Positions 1 through 9,835 of a stretch of DNA of 64,000 nt are shown here, one piece after another (position 1 is the first letter of the stretch; every line of letters begins with the position of its first letter). A program made the position numbers and the translations under genes. The stretch is taken from the NCBI GenBank assembly GCA_030248065.1, contig JASAMV010000537.1, forward strand, positions 1-64,000. The letters are read 5' to 3'. The notes below the pieces were generated by a model. The model was not told the DNA's origin. It saw only the letters and a list, made by a program, of their open reading frames with translations, and ran no database searches. The stretch comes from Rhynchonema sp. JSB1_4 (taxonomy: Eukaryota; Nematoda; Chromadorea; Monhysterida; Xyalidae).

Positions 1-41
1 TCTTATGTAACCTTACTCGTTCAGTTACATATTGTTCTCGA

Positions 42-860
42 CAGTGGGGCACGGTGGGGCACAGTGGGGCATGGTGGGGCAGGGTGGGGCATGGTGGGGC
101 ACGGTGGGGCGTGGTGGGGCACAGTGGGGCATGGTGGGGCACAGTGGGGCATGGTGGGGCACAGTGGGGCATGGTGGGGCACCTCGACAGTGGGGCACGG
201 TGGGGCGTGGTGGGGCACGGTGGGGCACGGTGGGGCGTGGTGGGGCACAGTGGGGCATGGTGCGGCGCCTGGGCAGTGGGACACGGTGGGGCACAGTGGG
301 GCATGGTGGGGCACACGGGCGCAGTGGGGCATGGTGGGAGAAACAGTGGGGCACGGTGGGGCACAGTGGGGCATGGTGGGGCACGGTGGGGCACAGTGGG
401 GCATGGTGGGGCACAGTGGGGCATGGTGGGGCACCGCGACCGTGGGGCATGGTGGGGCACGGTGGGGCACCTCGACAGTGGGGCATGGTGGGGCACGGTG
501 GGGCACGGTGGGGCACAGTGGGGCATGGTGGGGCATCTCGACAGTGGGGCAGGGTGGGGCCTGGTGGGGCACCTGGACAGTGGGGCCCCGTGGGGCATGG
601 TGGGGCACGGTGGGGGATGGTGGGGCACCTCGACAGTGGGGCGCGGTGGGGCATGGTGGGGCACCTAGACAGTGGGGCACCAATGGTGGGGCTTTTCAGG
701 GGGTGGGGCCCCACGGTGAGGCTTTTAGGGCAGTGGGGCACCGGTGGTGGCCAGGCAACAGGGGTGCGGCTTTTAGGGAGTGGGGCAAAAGGGTGGGGCT
801 TTTAGGGTTTTTGCAGTGGGGCAATGGGGCAGTGGGGCACCAACAGTGGGCCTTTTAGTG
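42..860. repeat. 10-bp GTGGGGCAYR minisatellite
   Basis: A tandem array of a 10-base unit (GTGGGGCACG, GTGGGGCACA, GTGGGGCATG and close variants) runs almost unbroken to about 700 and decays by about 860. Every few units carry a short insertion such as CCTCGACA. Because 10 is not a multiple of 3, all frames stay open as Gly/Trp/His-rich or Pro/His/Cys-rich repeats. These are repeat artefacts, not genes. The G-rich strand has many GGGG runs and could form quadruplexes. Confidence 0.95.
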
Positions 861-1029
861 AGACAGAAAAAGCCCGGCCGAAAAGCCGGGCCGGGCCAGA
901 CCTTTTCCAACTCGGTGCCGTCAGAAAAACCCCGGCCCGAGAAGTAGGGCCGGGCCGGGCCGAGCCGACCCCGGACCTCGTCGGGGCCGGCCGGGGCCGA
1001 GGTAACCCGCCCGAATCCCACCTCTGAGT
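861..1029. repeat. GGGCCGGGCC-rich block
   Basis: Dense CCGGGCCGGGCC runs end near an ACCTCTGA that resembles the right end of the CAGAGGTCGC hAT-like elements at 32442-34915 and 36635-37424. It is probably the decayed right end of one copy. No gene is visible. Confidence 0.5.
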
Positions 1030-1431
1030 AGTGGTTGGTATACTAAGGCTGCGTTGTTGCGTCAAACGTTGTTTAAGCTCGTCCGAATTTGGGGAATTCA
1101 AATTTTATCTGCACGCTTTCGCAAAGACCTTTACACAAGATCCGGAGAAACCCTAAAAAAATGAACATGAGTATTAATAAACGAAAAAAAGAACACAAAC
1201 ACACGCGTACACAACAGAATACAGCTTTTTAAGCATAATTGCCGCTATTAAAGCTAGAAAATTCAGAAAACAAGCCATTTTTAGGGGCATTATTAACAAT
1301 GATTTTTTTCGTCGGGGGGCCAAATGAAAAATATAACCCCCCAATAATTGACCCCATAAATTGAACCCCCAAAATGACCCCAGTGAAAAAATAGACCCCC
1401 CGCCCGGGTTCTGTTTCCGACAGACAATACG
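1030..1431. mobile_element. mariner-like MITE copy, interrupted
   Basis: This matches the element at 32822-33247 (the same GCTGCGTTGTTG, ACAGCTTTTTAAGCATAATT and CCGACA..AATACGG landmarks) but one terminus is lost. About 125 bases (1080-1205) are inserted after TTTAAGCT. The insert resembles the 3' untranslated end of the non-LTR retrotransposon at 33283, so it is probably a strongly 5'-truncated retrotransposon insertion. Confidence 0.6.
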
Positions 1432-1439
1432 GAGTCCAG

Positions 1440-1941
1440 CTACAGCACTAAGCCTGAATCGAAGCCTGAGCCAAAAGTTGAACGAAAGAGAAATCCAGAG
1501 TTGGATTCCGTTGTGAATTCTACCTTACCTCCTGGTTGCCCCTTGTATTTTAGATACGGCAACGGTTCTTTTGTTTTGATTTTCCGGAGGCCAGTTGCCC
1601 GGTGAAGTTTTGAACACGACGACCTTTTGATGAACACTCGACCCTTAGCCTTATCAAATACAAAAAGAACCAACGCTTCAACGCATTTTCTCAAGAAAAG
1701 CTGGTTTGAAAATTGATGGCCGTGAAAAAAATTAGCGACTTCGTTTGGCAGATTTATCTCTTGACATAAAATTACCAGGGATCAGTCCAACCAATGGCAA
1801 CAGTAAACGAAATGCGTGTCCTTGAAGACGAGTTAAAAATCTTTGGAAAATCATCCACGCCTATAAAAGGCAGAAAACGGCGTATTGAGGCCAGCCGCTT
1901 CAGATTACGTTTAAGCCCAAGCCTAAGAAGCCTGGGCGTAG
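1440..1941. other. gene-free spacer
   Basis: I see no splice-supported coding sequence here. Two reading frames (84 and 91 residues) have no recognisable domain. Degenerate GCCTAA-like hexamers begin at about 1912. Confidence 0.5.
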
Positions 1942-1959
1942 GCCTAAGCCTAAGCCTAA
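1942..1959. repeat. interstitial GCCTAA (TTAGGC) telomere-type repeats
   Basis: Three exact tandem copies of GCCTAA sit in about 60 bases of degenerate copies (about 1912-1970). TTAGGC is the nematode telomere hexamer. A second degenerate tract lies at 51000-51075. Both are internal to the sequence, so they are interstitial. Confidence 0.65.
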
Positions 1960-2106
1960 GGCTAAACTCAAGAAAACAAACAAAAAATGATGGCTATGTT
2001 TTGACACCCCAACCCCGATTTCACTGTGATAAACACTATTTCTCATCATTTTGTGCATGTATAAATTAGTTTAAACCAAAAAAGCCAAAAAAAACAAAAA
2101 ATTTCA

Positions 2107-2187
2107 CCGGCGCCGGCGGGACTCGAACCAGCGATCCCGCAGGCACGCACGAGTCCAACGCCTTCACCGCTGAGCCAGCGAACCGAC
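2107..2187 (-). ncRNA. tRNA-like sequence, probable SINE head or tRNA pseudogene
   Basis: On the minus strand there is a good A box (TGGCTCAGCGG) and a perfect B box (GGTTCGAGTCC) at tRNA spacing. The D-arm to anticodon segment (AAGGCGTTGGACT) resembles tRNA-Ser. The acceptor strands do not pair, the T stem has a mismatch and the 3' half of the anticodon stem is missing, so it is not a functional tRNA. T-rich sequence follows, as in a tRNA-derived SINE or pol III terminator. Confidence 0.55.
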
Positions 2188-3411
2188 ACACACTCCCGTC
2201 TAGCCGCTGCTACTATGTCTAGCGCTGCTGCTGTTTCGTTTCGTTATCGTTTTACTTTTCATGGTTATAATCACAAGGCATATGCGCAACATCAATATAA
2301 TCATTGATAAAATGGATCGCATAACCTTATACTAACCACAAAACGTTTGTGATTATCGCAGTTCAGTCTCACAGTTTGCGATTTGAATGATCAGGTGTCC
2401 AGAAACGGTAGTATAAGCTGTCTAATACACACACGTGTATTAATTAATGCACACACAGCCAGCAGCGTGTAACGGTTAAACCTGATGATCAAGGGCACCT
2501 GGATGATTTTCCAAAGATTTTTATCTCCTAATATAGAGGAGATATAAATCTTTAAGAAAACATCGGTGCCTGATTCGCAAAGGAAACAATTATCCGTGTC
2601 AATTTCAAACTTGCAATTATTTCTTTGGCGTTCTGGTTCATTATCAGTGTCTCTCTATCGGAATGTTGAAGGTATTGATGTGGGTTTGTTGAAAAAAGTG
2701 GCACCCCAACTTTTCGTACCAGACGGACACCAAAAAACACCCCCAGCCCCACCTTGGCTTTGGCACCTACCCTAGAAATACCCACCGCCCCCCTCAAGTT
2801 GGCACCCCCCGTCCCGTGCTAGTATCTAAAGGCAAACCAGCCGTGCGTTGCACTCTTAGGCCATACCGTATCACCCTGAATACTTACACACCTGTTACTG
2901 TAGCCACGTCACGCGGCGCATGATTTGCGTGTGAATCCGATAAAGAGTGAAGGGTGAAGAGTGCAAAGCACTGCTGGTTGCCTTTACCCCTGCCCTAAAC
3001 AGCAGCCCACCCCCGCAAGTTGGCATTTTCGCTTTTCTTTTGGTGCAGGGGTCGTGTTTCTTCATGTTTCGAAGTTTTTTGGGCAATTTTTACGTTGAAA
3101 AGTGCTTTAGTCGCGCGCAGCGCACAATTTTTCCACTTGTCAGCAGTGTTAGAGGTACTTTGGAGGGGGGATACCCACTGTACCGGGCTCAGAGAGGGGG
3201 ATACCTACTGTATCAGAGCCGATGGCCTGGGGGGTTAGCGCTTGGGTAAAAAATTTGATGTTTTTAATCATGCGTAGAATCGTGTGAAAACGTTGTATTT
3301 TGTGTGTAGCGCATGAATTTCGAGTATTTTGAGTTAAAAACCACCGATTTTACACTAATTTTGGTCATTTTGGGCCGATATTGACGCCTTGAGGGCAAAA
3401 TCGGGGAGAAA
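2188..3411. other. gene-free stretch with repeat fragments
   Basis: A hairpin lies at about 2513-2555 (AAAGATTTTTATCTCCT against AGGAGATATAAATCTTT). Its TCTATCTCCTC-type end recurs at the ends of the 286-bp repeats (4686 and 5213). The part from about 3150 to 3400 (GGATACCTACTGTA, GGTCATTTTGGG) matches in reverse a segment of the block at 35900-36260. No convincing gene. Confidence 0.45.
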
Positions 3412-3842
3412 TTGGTCGCACAATGATCATATAAGAATTCATTAAATCAATCCTGATTTTCACGTTCAGTCACTCCTAGCCACTCTGTGCTATTTGTGAT
3501 TGTTACAAAACAGTTTCATCTGAAAATAATCTGGCAGAACACCCACGTTGCTGCGGGTCTGAAACATTTTAGTGACTGCATTCTATGGGTGGAATTTTCG
3601 AAACGGTGTAAAGGTCAGTTGGGCGTAAAGGTCGGTGTAAAGTTCGGTCGAAAGCTCGGTCGGCGTAGCTCGGTGTAAACGTGAAACATTGCCTGTTATT
3701 AACGTGGAATGTTTCAAGTTTACACCGAGGTCTATCACACTGAGCTGTCGACCGAGCTTTCCACCGACCTTTACACCCAACTGACCTTTACACCGTTTCG
3801 AAAATATCACCCTTTGTGTGTGATTAAGCAACGCAACGTCAT
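3412..3842. mobile_element. TTGGTCGCACAATGA element, left portion, interrupted
   Basis: It begins TTGGTCGCACAATGATCATATAAG like the complete copies at 31489-31763 and 31869-32142. A 226-bp fold-back element (3587-3812) is inserted. At the equivalent place the copy at 31869 reads continuously (GCATTCGTTGTGTGCG), giving an empty-site comparison. The right terminus is replaced by another element at 3844. Confidence 0.7.
3587..3812. mobile_element. 226-bp fold-back MITE, copy A
   Basis: Starts GGGTGGAATTTTCGAAACGG and ends with the near-inverse CCGTTTCGAAAATATCACCC. The two halves are largely complementary (GTAAAGGTCGG against CCGACCTTTAC). I read it as identical, base for base, to copy B at 20074-20299, which implies recent movement. 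Related, more diverged copies lie at 55873-56056 and 61097-61298. GGG ends and 3-bp duplications elsewhere in the family suggest PIF/Harbinger-type mobilisation. Confidence 0.85.
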
Positions 3843-3843
3843 T

Positions 3844-4355
3844 GGGTGAAATTCACAAAACAAAGTCAAGCTCACCCTCAAGCTCAACGTCAAAGTTCAA
3901 AGTCAGATGTTTCGGCGTCACGCTGGCTCGTGCAGCAGACGCAATTTTCTAAACGAAGGGTCAACTTTGACACATTATTGGGCATGATTGGATGCGTTTC
4001 TCGGGATACTGTTATTTTAAGGACGTAGCACAAGCGTTTCTGAAGATTATTTCTGAGTTATAATAATTTCTGACTAATGGTATTGAAATAATGTGGCGAT
4101 CATTGACCGCAGTCAAAATTTTTTGCACCTCCGTTGGTGATCGTCTGTTCATTTCTTTGCCTCTTTTCAGAAATTCATGAAACTCAGAAATACTCTCAGG
4201 TAAGCATCCAGTCTTGCACAATAATGCGTCAAAGTTGACCCTTTGTTTAGAAAATTGCGTCTGCTGCACGAGCCAGCGTGACGCGGAAACATCTGGCTTT
4301 GAACTTTGACGTTGAGCTTGACGGTGAGCTTGACTTTGTTTTGTGAATTCCACCC
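3844..4355. mobile_element. 512-bp fold-back MITE
   Basis: Starts GGGTGAAATTCACAAAACAA and ends with the inverse TTGTTTTGTGAATTCCACCC. The arms are about 150 bases each. It is flanked on both sides by ATT, a likely 3-bp target duplication. It belongs to the same broad type as the 226-bp element but with different arm sequence. Confidence 0.8.
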
Positions 4356-4400
4356 ATTGATGGGCAATATCGGCGTTGTTTCAGAATCTTCATCAAGGTG

Positions 4401-4686
4401 TTGCGGTGTTCATTTCGAAGCTCCAGAAAAGTTTTAGAACGAAACGGACAGTAAATTCGAGCTTCCCGCACTTGTCTACCGCCAGACAATAACTTGTAGG
4501 CGTTATCGAGGAAGAAAGTGAAACAAACCGCGCCGTCCGGCACAGGCCGAGGTGTGCGGGACGGTCTGTCACTGGGAACAAAGCGTCCCGTCACCAGCGA
4601 CCCATGCTTGATCAATGTTTCACCTCGTTTCACCTTTCCTTTACGAATCAGGCACCGATGTTTTCTTAAAGATTTCTATCTCCTCT
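4401..4686. repeat. 286-bp direct repeat, copy 1
   Basis: I read it as identical to 4928-5213. The two copies flank a 241-bp stretch made of an A-run and a MITE core. On the minus strand both copies keep the same open frame (Ser/Pro/Arg-rich, including GRFVPSDRPSRTPRPVPDGA), which I do not recognise. Identity plus placement suggests a very recent duplication, gene conversion or an assembly artefact. Confidence 0.85.
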
Positions 4687-4703
4687 AAAAAAAAAAAAAA
4701 ATA

Positions 4704-4927
4704 GAAAATTTGACCGATTTTTGCCCCTTTTTGGAAAAAATTCTTCATAAAAAGGGTATTTTGGCGACTTTTGACATCATTGACCTAAAAATCACTCATT
4801 TTAGGCCTAAAAATGCCCATTTTAGGCCTAAAAATGCCAATTTTAGGCAAAAATTGAGGCGGTTAGTGTACCTGGCGCGGCGGTTAGTGTACTAGTGTAC
4901 CTTGGTCGCGGCGGTTAGTGTACCTTG
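4704..4927. mobile_element. MITE core TAGAAAATTTGACCG..GCGGTTAGTGTACCTT
   Basis: About 224 bases identical to 6883-7106. Related but diverged copies lie at about 8052-8278 and, inverted, at about 7690-7865, 30414-30600 and 37650-37830. Internal AGGCCTAAAAATG(C/T) units repeat. It is the interior of the CAGTGTAGTTCC hAT-like family, here without its termini. Confidence 0.75.
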
Positions 4928-5213
4928 TTGCGGTGTTCATTTCGAAGCTCCAGAAAAGTTTTAGAACGAAACGGACAGTAAATTCGAGCTTCCCGCACTT
5001 GTCTACCGCCAGACAATAACTTGTAGGCGTTATCGAGGAAGAAAGTGAAACAAACCGCGCCGTCCGGCACAGGCCGAGGTGTGCGGGACGGTCTGTCACT
5101 GGGAACAAAGCGTCCCGTCACCAGCGACCCATGCTTGATCAATGTTTCACCTCGTTTCACCTTTCCTTTACGAATCAGGCACCGATGTTTTCTTAAAGAT
5201 TTCTATCTCCTCT
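4928..5213. repeat. 286-bp direct repeat, copy 2
   Basis: Second identical copy of 4401-4686. It is followed after about 15 bases by the TA-flanked mariner-like MITE at 5231. Confidence 0.85.
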
Positions 5214-5230
5214 ACTGAGAGAGGTGATTA

Positions 5231-5651
5231 CCGTATTGTCGGAAATAGAACCCGGGGGGTCTATTTTTTCACTGGGGTCATTTTGGGGGGTTCAATTTAT
5301 GGGGGGTCAATTATTGGGGGGTTACATTTTTCATTTGGCCCCCCGACGAAAAAAATCATTGTTAATGCCCATAAAAATGGCTTGTTTTCGGTACTTTCTG
5401 ACTTCAACAGCGGAAATTATGCTTAAAAAGCTGTATTCTGTTGTGTACGCAAGCTTAAGCAACGTTTGACACAACAACACAGCCCTACCATACAACTAAT
5501 CTGTGGTACGGTGAAGGTTCGGGTGGGGTTCTATTAATGGGGGCTGGGGGGGTGGGGGTCAATTAATGCTAATGGGGGGTTCTATTTTTGATTTCGATTC
5601 GAGCCATTTAGGGGGTTCAATTAATGGGGGGTTCTATTTCCGACAATACGG
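5231..5651. mobile_element. mariner-like MITE with TA duplications
   Basis: Terminal inverted repeats CCGTATTGTCGGAAATAGAA and TTCTATTTCCGACAATACGG are flanked by TA on both sides, as expected for a Tc1/mariner-type insertion. The interior carries GGGGTTCTATTAATGGGG-type runs and no transposase. The same family, opposite orientation, is at 32822-33247; broken copies are at 1030-1431 and around 36556-36634 with 37433-37490. Confidence 0.85.
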
Positions 5652-5655
5652 TACC

Positions 5656-7206
5656 GCAGAGATCGGAAACGGGCCGGGTAACGAAAAGTCCGGCCCGGCC
5701 AGTGATGTAGTTGGTCCGAGCAAGAAAGCTAGCTAGCTGGAGGGGTCCGGCACAAGAAAGCTAGCTAGCTAGCCGGGTACCCCGATTTGGGGGGGGTATT
5801 GGTCCAGAAGTCAAAAACAGGGGTTTAAAATTTGGTCTAAATTATGCTAAAATAAGCCTTAAAATGCGTATTTTTGTGCACGTGCGAGAAAATTTGAACG
5901 AATTTGAGCATTTTGGCCCATAAAATGGTCATTTTGGCACTAAAATCAACACTTTTCTTACTTGATGACCGGAGCAAGAAAGCTAGCTAGCCAGTTTGGG
6001 GGGGGTATGGGTTTCGGAGCAAGAAAGCTACCTAGCAGTTGGGGGGGGGTAATACCCCCCCCATACCCCCCCCAACCACATCACTGGGCCCGGCCCTGAG
6101 GGCTGCAGGTCAGCCCGGCCCGGCCCTGTCAGCCAATTTTCAAGGGCCGAAATCCGAAAAAGTCCAAAAAGCTGAAAAAAATTCGAAAATTTTCTGCGGA
6201 ATACTTGTTTTCACTGGTGCAGCTGGGGGGAAGGGGTAGGTAGATTGACGCGCCTTCCTGATGCAGTACGTAAGTCGCCGCCCCGGCTCTTACACTGGTA
6301 GGTGTAATTTTTGGCTCAAAATGGTTTAAAATCGGTATTTTTCACTCCATATAGGCAAAAAATCGCGCGTGACGCGCGAGATTAGCGCTTAAGAAAGTAC
6401 GTTCTCATCAATATGTAGACATAAAAATTTTGTTCCCGGATGACCCCCCTAGCTCGGCCGGTCGGTACAGTTGGTAGGTTGATTGCAGGCAGGCTTTTTT
6501 GGTAGTTAGTACAGTAGGTTGATTGCAAATGCCTGGGTATGGGTAGCTTGTAGCTACACCACTGCTTCTTTCTTGAAAACGATGACTGAGAAGGTCAAGA
6601 ACTAGGAAATGTTATTGCGCGAAGCGCAAAAATTTTGAAAATTTTGGTTCAAAAAATGGTAATTTTGTTTGAATTTCGGCACACCGGGGCGGGCTGTTCG
6701 GCACGGCCCGGCCAGTCCCCCCAAATCTCCGGCCCGGCCCGGCCCGGTCGACAGTGTAGTTCCTGGTCCGGCGCGGCGGTTAGTGTACCTACCCCTTTTT
6801 TCCGTGCGGCGGTTAGTGTACCTCCCTGGGGGGGAAGGGGGGGGGGAAGACCCAAATCCAGGAAAAAGTCACTTTTTGGGGTAGAAAATTTGACCGATTT
6901 TTGCCCCTTTTTGGAAAAAATTCTTCATAAAAAGGGTATTTTGGCGACTTTTGACATCATTGACCTAAAAATCACTCATTTTAGGCCTAAAAATGCCCAT
7001 TTTAGGCCTAAAAATGCCAATTTTAGGCAAAAATTGAGGCGGTTAGTGTACCTGGCGCGGCGGTTAGTGTACTAGTGTACCTTGGTCGCGGCGGTTAGTG
7101 TACCTTAGGGGGGGGGACCCCCCCCCTCCCCCCCCCGGAACTACACTGCCGGTCGACCAAGTCCAAAAATCGCGGCCCTGCCCGGCCCCGGCCAGTTTCC
7201 GATCTC
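5656..7206. mobile_element. composite element with CAGAGATCGGAAAC ends
   Basis: The left end AGAGATCGGAAACGGGCC and right end GGCCAGTTTCCGATCTCT are inverted copies. Inside are four copies of the motif GCAAGAAAGCTA(G/C)CTAGC (about 5723, 5750, 5964, 6018) and a nested hAT-like element at 6752-7148. I found no clear target duplication, so the outer limits are inferred from the inverted ends only. Confidence 0.5.
6752..7148. mobile_element. hAT-like MITE, CAGTGTAGTTCC family, copy 1
   Basis: Inverted ends CAGTGTAGTTCC and GGAACTACACTG are flanked by a perfect 8-bp duplication CCGGTCGA (6744-6751 and 7149-7156), diagnostic of hAT-type transposition. The interior contains the core shared with 4704-4927. 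No transposase. Confidence 0.9.
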
Positions 7207-7596
7207 TGGAGTCTGGATTACCGTAAAAACCTACCGTAAAAACCTAAATACCGTAAAAACCTAAATAGAAGGGGGCTCTACAGTGGTGTAGCTACCTAGG
7301 CGGGGCGGCAACCTACTGTACCACCAAAAATGTGGGGCGGCAACGTACCTACTGTACCGGCCGAGCTAGGGGGGGGAAGAAAATTTTTAGGTCGAAATTT
7401 TGATGAAAATGTGCTCTAAAACGCTAATTTCGCGCGTAGCGCGCGATTTTTCGCCTATTTGGAGTGAAAAATACTGATTTTATACCATATTGAGCCAAAA
7501 ATAGCAACTTACTGTACCAGCCGCCAGGCGGCGACCTACCTACTGTACCAGGATGGGGCGTCAACCTACCTACCTACTGTACCTTTGAGCTGGGGG

Positions 7597-7981
7597 CAGT
7601 GTAGTTCCTGGGGGGAGGGGGGGTCCCCCCTCGGGTACGCTATCTCCCCCTCAGGTGGTACACTATCCCCCTATCTCCCCCTCCGGGTACACTATCTCCC
7701 CCAATTTTTGCCTAAAATAGGCATTTTTAGGCCTAATGGGCATTTTTATACCAAAAATGTGTGATTTTTAGGTCAATGTTCTCAAAAGTCGCCAAAATGC
7801 CCTTTTTATGAAGAATTTTTTCCAAAAAGGGGCAAAAATAGGTCAAATATTTTCTACCTCAAAAAGTGACTTGTTCCCGAATTTGGGTCTTCCCCCTTCC
7901 CCCCCTCGGGGGTACACTATCTCCCCCTCCGAAAAAAACGGAGGGTCCGCTATCTCCCCCTCCGGACCAGGAACTACACTG
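7597..7981. mobile_element. hAT-like MITE, CAGTGTAGTTCC family, copy 2
   Basis: The same terminal repeats as the copy at 6752, flanked by a perfect 8-bp duplication GCTGGGGG (7589-7596 and 7982-7989). The core is inverted relative to copy 1. The interior has TACACTATCTCCCCCTC repeats. Confidence 0.88.
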
Positions 7982-8051
7982 GCTGGGGGGGACCCCCCTG
8001 CTACACCATTGGGGCTCTATTAATTCACTGACCCCATTTTGGGGGTCTCGT

Positions 8052-8308
8052 AGAAAATCTGACCGATTTTTGCCCCTTTTTGGAAAAAATTCTCTATGAA
8101 AAGGGTATTTTGGCGACTTTTGGCATCATTGACCTGAAAATCACTCATATTAGGCCTAAAAATGCTCATTTTGGGCCCAAAAATGCCGATTTTAGGCAAA
8201 AATTGAGGCGGTTAGTGTACCTGGCGCGGCGGTTAGTGTATTAGTGTACCTTGGTCGCGGCGGTTAGTGTACCTCAGGGGGGGGGGCTCCCCCAGGAACT
8301 ACACTGCC
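8052..8308. mobile_element. CAGTGTAGTTCC-family remnant
   Basis: A diverged copy of the GTAGAAAATNTGACCG core ending in GGAACTACACTG at 8308. Only the right end is recognisable. Confidence 0.6.
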
Positions 8309-8598
8309 TCCGGTCCCAACCCCGCATCATACTTATTTCCCACACATGGGCCTGCCGCTACACTGGGTGGGATGGCCCCCCAAATTAAAGTATCTATCGT
8401 CAACACTTTTTGGTTTCATCGATCTATCGTCAACATTTCAAGAGCTCACCTATCTATCATAAACAACTTCTGAGAACATCTATCTATCGCCAACAAACAT
8501 CGACGCCAAATTGGATATTTTTGAGCAGAGGTCGCAACCAGTGTAGTGGCAGGCCCATGTGTGGGAGGTAGGTATGATGCGGGGTTGGGACCGGAAGC
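8309..8598. mobile_element. inverted-repeat element with regularly spaced internal repeats
   Basis: Arms of about 60 bases at 8309-8368 (CTCCGGTCCCAACCCCGCAT) and 8536-8598 (ATGCGGGGTTGGGACCGGAA) are inverse copies. Between them the motif ATCTATCGTCAACA occurs four times at an exact 30-bp period (8391, 8421, 8451, 8481), separated by unrelated 15-16-bp segments. No gene is visible. Confidence 0.7.
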
Positions 8599-9196
8599 GT
8601 GAGAGGTATGATTTTGGTCACCCAAAAAGGCGAAAAAACACCGTTTTTGTGATACAATTTTGGCCAAAAATGAGGTAAAAATAGTACTTTTTCCAAATTT
8701 TCGCCGAAAATCCCCTAAAAATAGGTATTATGGGTGGGTTTCGCGATTTTTGGGAAAATAAGTTCGAAAAGCACCGATTTTTGCCTTAAAAAGGTATAAA
8801 ATTGCTTGTGAGAGGTATGATTTGGAGTTGTGAGAGGTAAGTACTCAACCCCCCCAAACTAGGGTTAGAGGTCGGGGGGGGGGGGTACCCGACACCCGAC
8901 ACCTACACTTTTTTGGCACCCGACAGCCGACACCCGACATCTCTCTAACCCTACCCCCAACCCCCCTCGGGTTTTGTGGTAGGTGACCCCCAACCCCCCT
9001 GCCACTACTATGGTCGCAACGCAATCTGCGCGGGCGTGGCCGACGTTAGTGATCACTGATCACTAGCAGTACTTGTCTATCTGACAGCTTTTTAAAATTG
9101 AAAGCAGTTATTTTTCACCAAAAAAATTGCTGAAAAAACCGCAAAATATTATGAGAAAATTTGGGTAAAATCTGACTGTGCATTCGTTCGTTCAGG
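8599..9196. other. gene-free stretch with a small MITE
   Basis: At 8862-8951 a short element begins GGGTTAGAGGTCGGGG and ends CTCTCTAACCC with TACCCGACACCCGACACC inside. It is a reduced version of the element at 45526-45934. The rest is A/T-rich with no gene. Confidence 0.6.
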
Positions 9197-9835
9197 TGTT
9201 TTTTCTCTGGTTTCTTTTATTTATTTTGGCATCAAATAAAAGGAATACCAATGGGAGGCAACGCATCTTCATTACTTGCAGACCTCACCCTCAGCGCAGA
9301 AGAATTCAAATTTCTTTCGCAAAAAAACAAAGGAATATACATTGACACACCAATATTTAGATATGTGGATGACACGTTAGTCATAAACTATAATTTTGAT
9401 AAAATACATAAAGAAATCTACCCAAAAGAACTTAAACTCAATAAAGAAGCATCAAACAACACTATTAACTACTTAGATCTAACAATTGAAACAAAAACGC
9501 AAAAAATACACTTATATGACAAAACAAATCACTTCAAATTTTGGATAAGCAAATACTTTGATGCAGATTCATGCGTACATTCTAGACTACTCAAAGGTAT
9601 GATCACTGGACAGTGTATAAGATTCAACAGATTACTCGCTACTAAAGAACAATGGCTAGAAGCTGTTACACACATGTGTAGGAAACTTATGGAAAGAGGA
9701 TTCAAAAAACCAGCAATCATTGACATCATACTACACTATCTAACCAGATATAGAAAACAATTATGGAAATACAACCTACTTAACAAAAAACTAGTTCATA
9801 AACACATAATTAAAAACCTCACCACAGCTATCTAA
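9197..9835 (+). pseudogene. Penelope-like reverse transcriptase fragment
   Basis: The frame reads into GIPMGGNASSLLADL, then FRYVDDTLVI, which carries the catalytic aspartate pair of the RT palm. The N(T/Y)INYLDLTI stretch and a Lys/Arg-rich tail follow, ending at a stop at 9835. The G-PMG-N-S--LADL motif with YVDD is typical of Penelope-like RTs rather than LINE or retroviral ones. The first ATG (9251) lies inside the GIPMGG motif, so the protein really continues upstream. TTCAG at 9192-9196 could be a splice acceptor, and Penelope-like elements do retain introns. The N-terminal fingers and the GIY-YIG endonuclease are missing, so this is a fragment. It is AT-rich and unlike the neighbouring GC-rich elements. 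Confidence 0.78.

Noticed and set aside
21..858. Long open frames of 200-260 codons in several frames on both strands
   Set aside because: They are translations of a 10-bp minisatellite; period 10 leaves all frames open and yields Pro/His/Cys or Gly/Trp/His repeats.
2107..2187. Functional tRNA gene
   Set aside because: Acceptor strands do not pair and the 3' half of the anticodon stem is missing despite perfect A and B boxes.
4247..4633. 128-codon minus-strand gene (also in the duplicate at 4915-5160)
   Set aside because: No recognisable domain, it runs across a boundary between two repeat elements, and its duplicated part is explained by the 286-bp repeat.
8391..8494. CRISPR array
   Set aside because: Only four 14-bp repeats inside a transposon hairpin in animal DNA; no cas genes. 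Kept as a periodic-motif finding instead.
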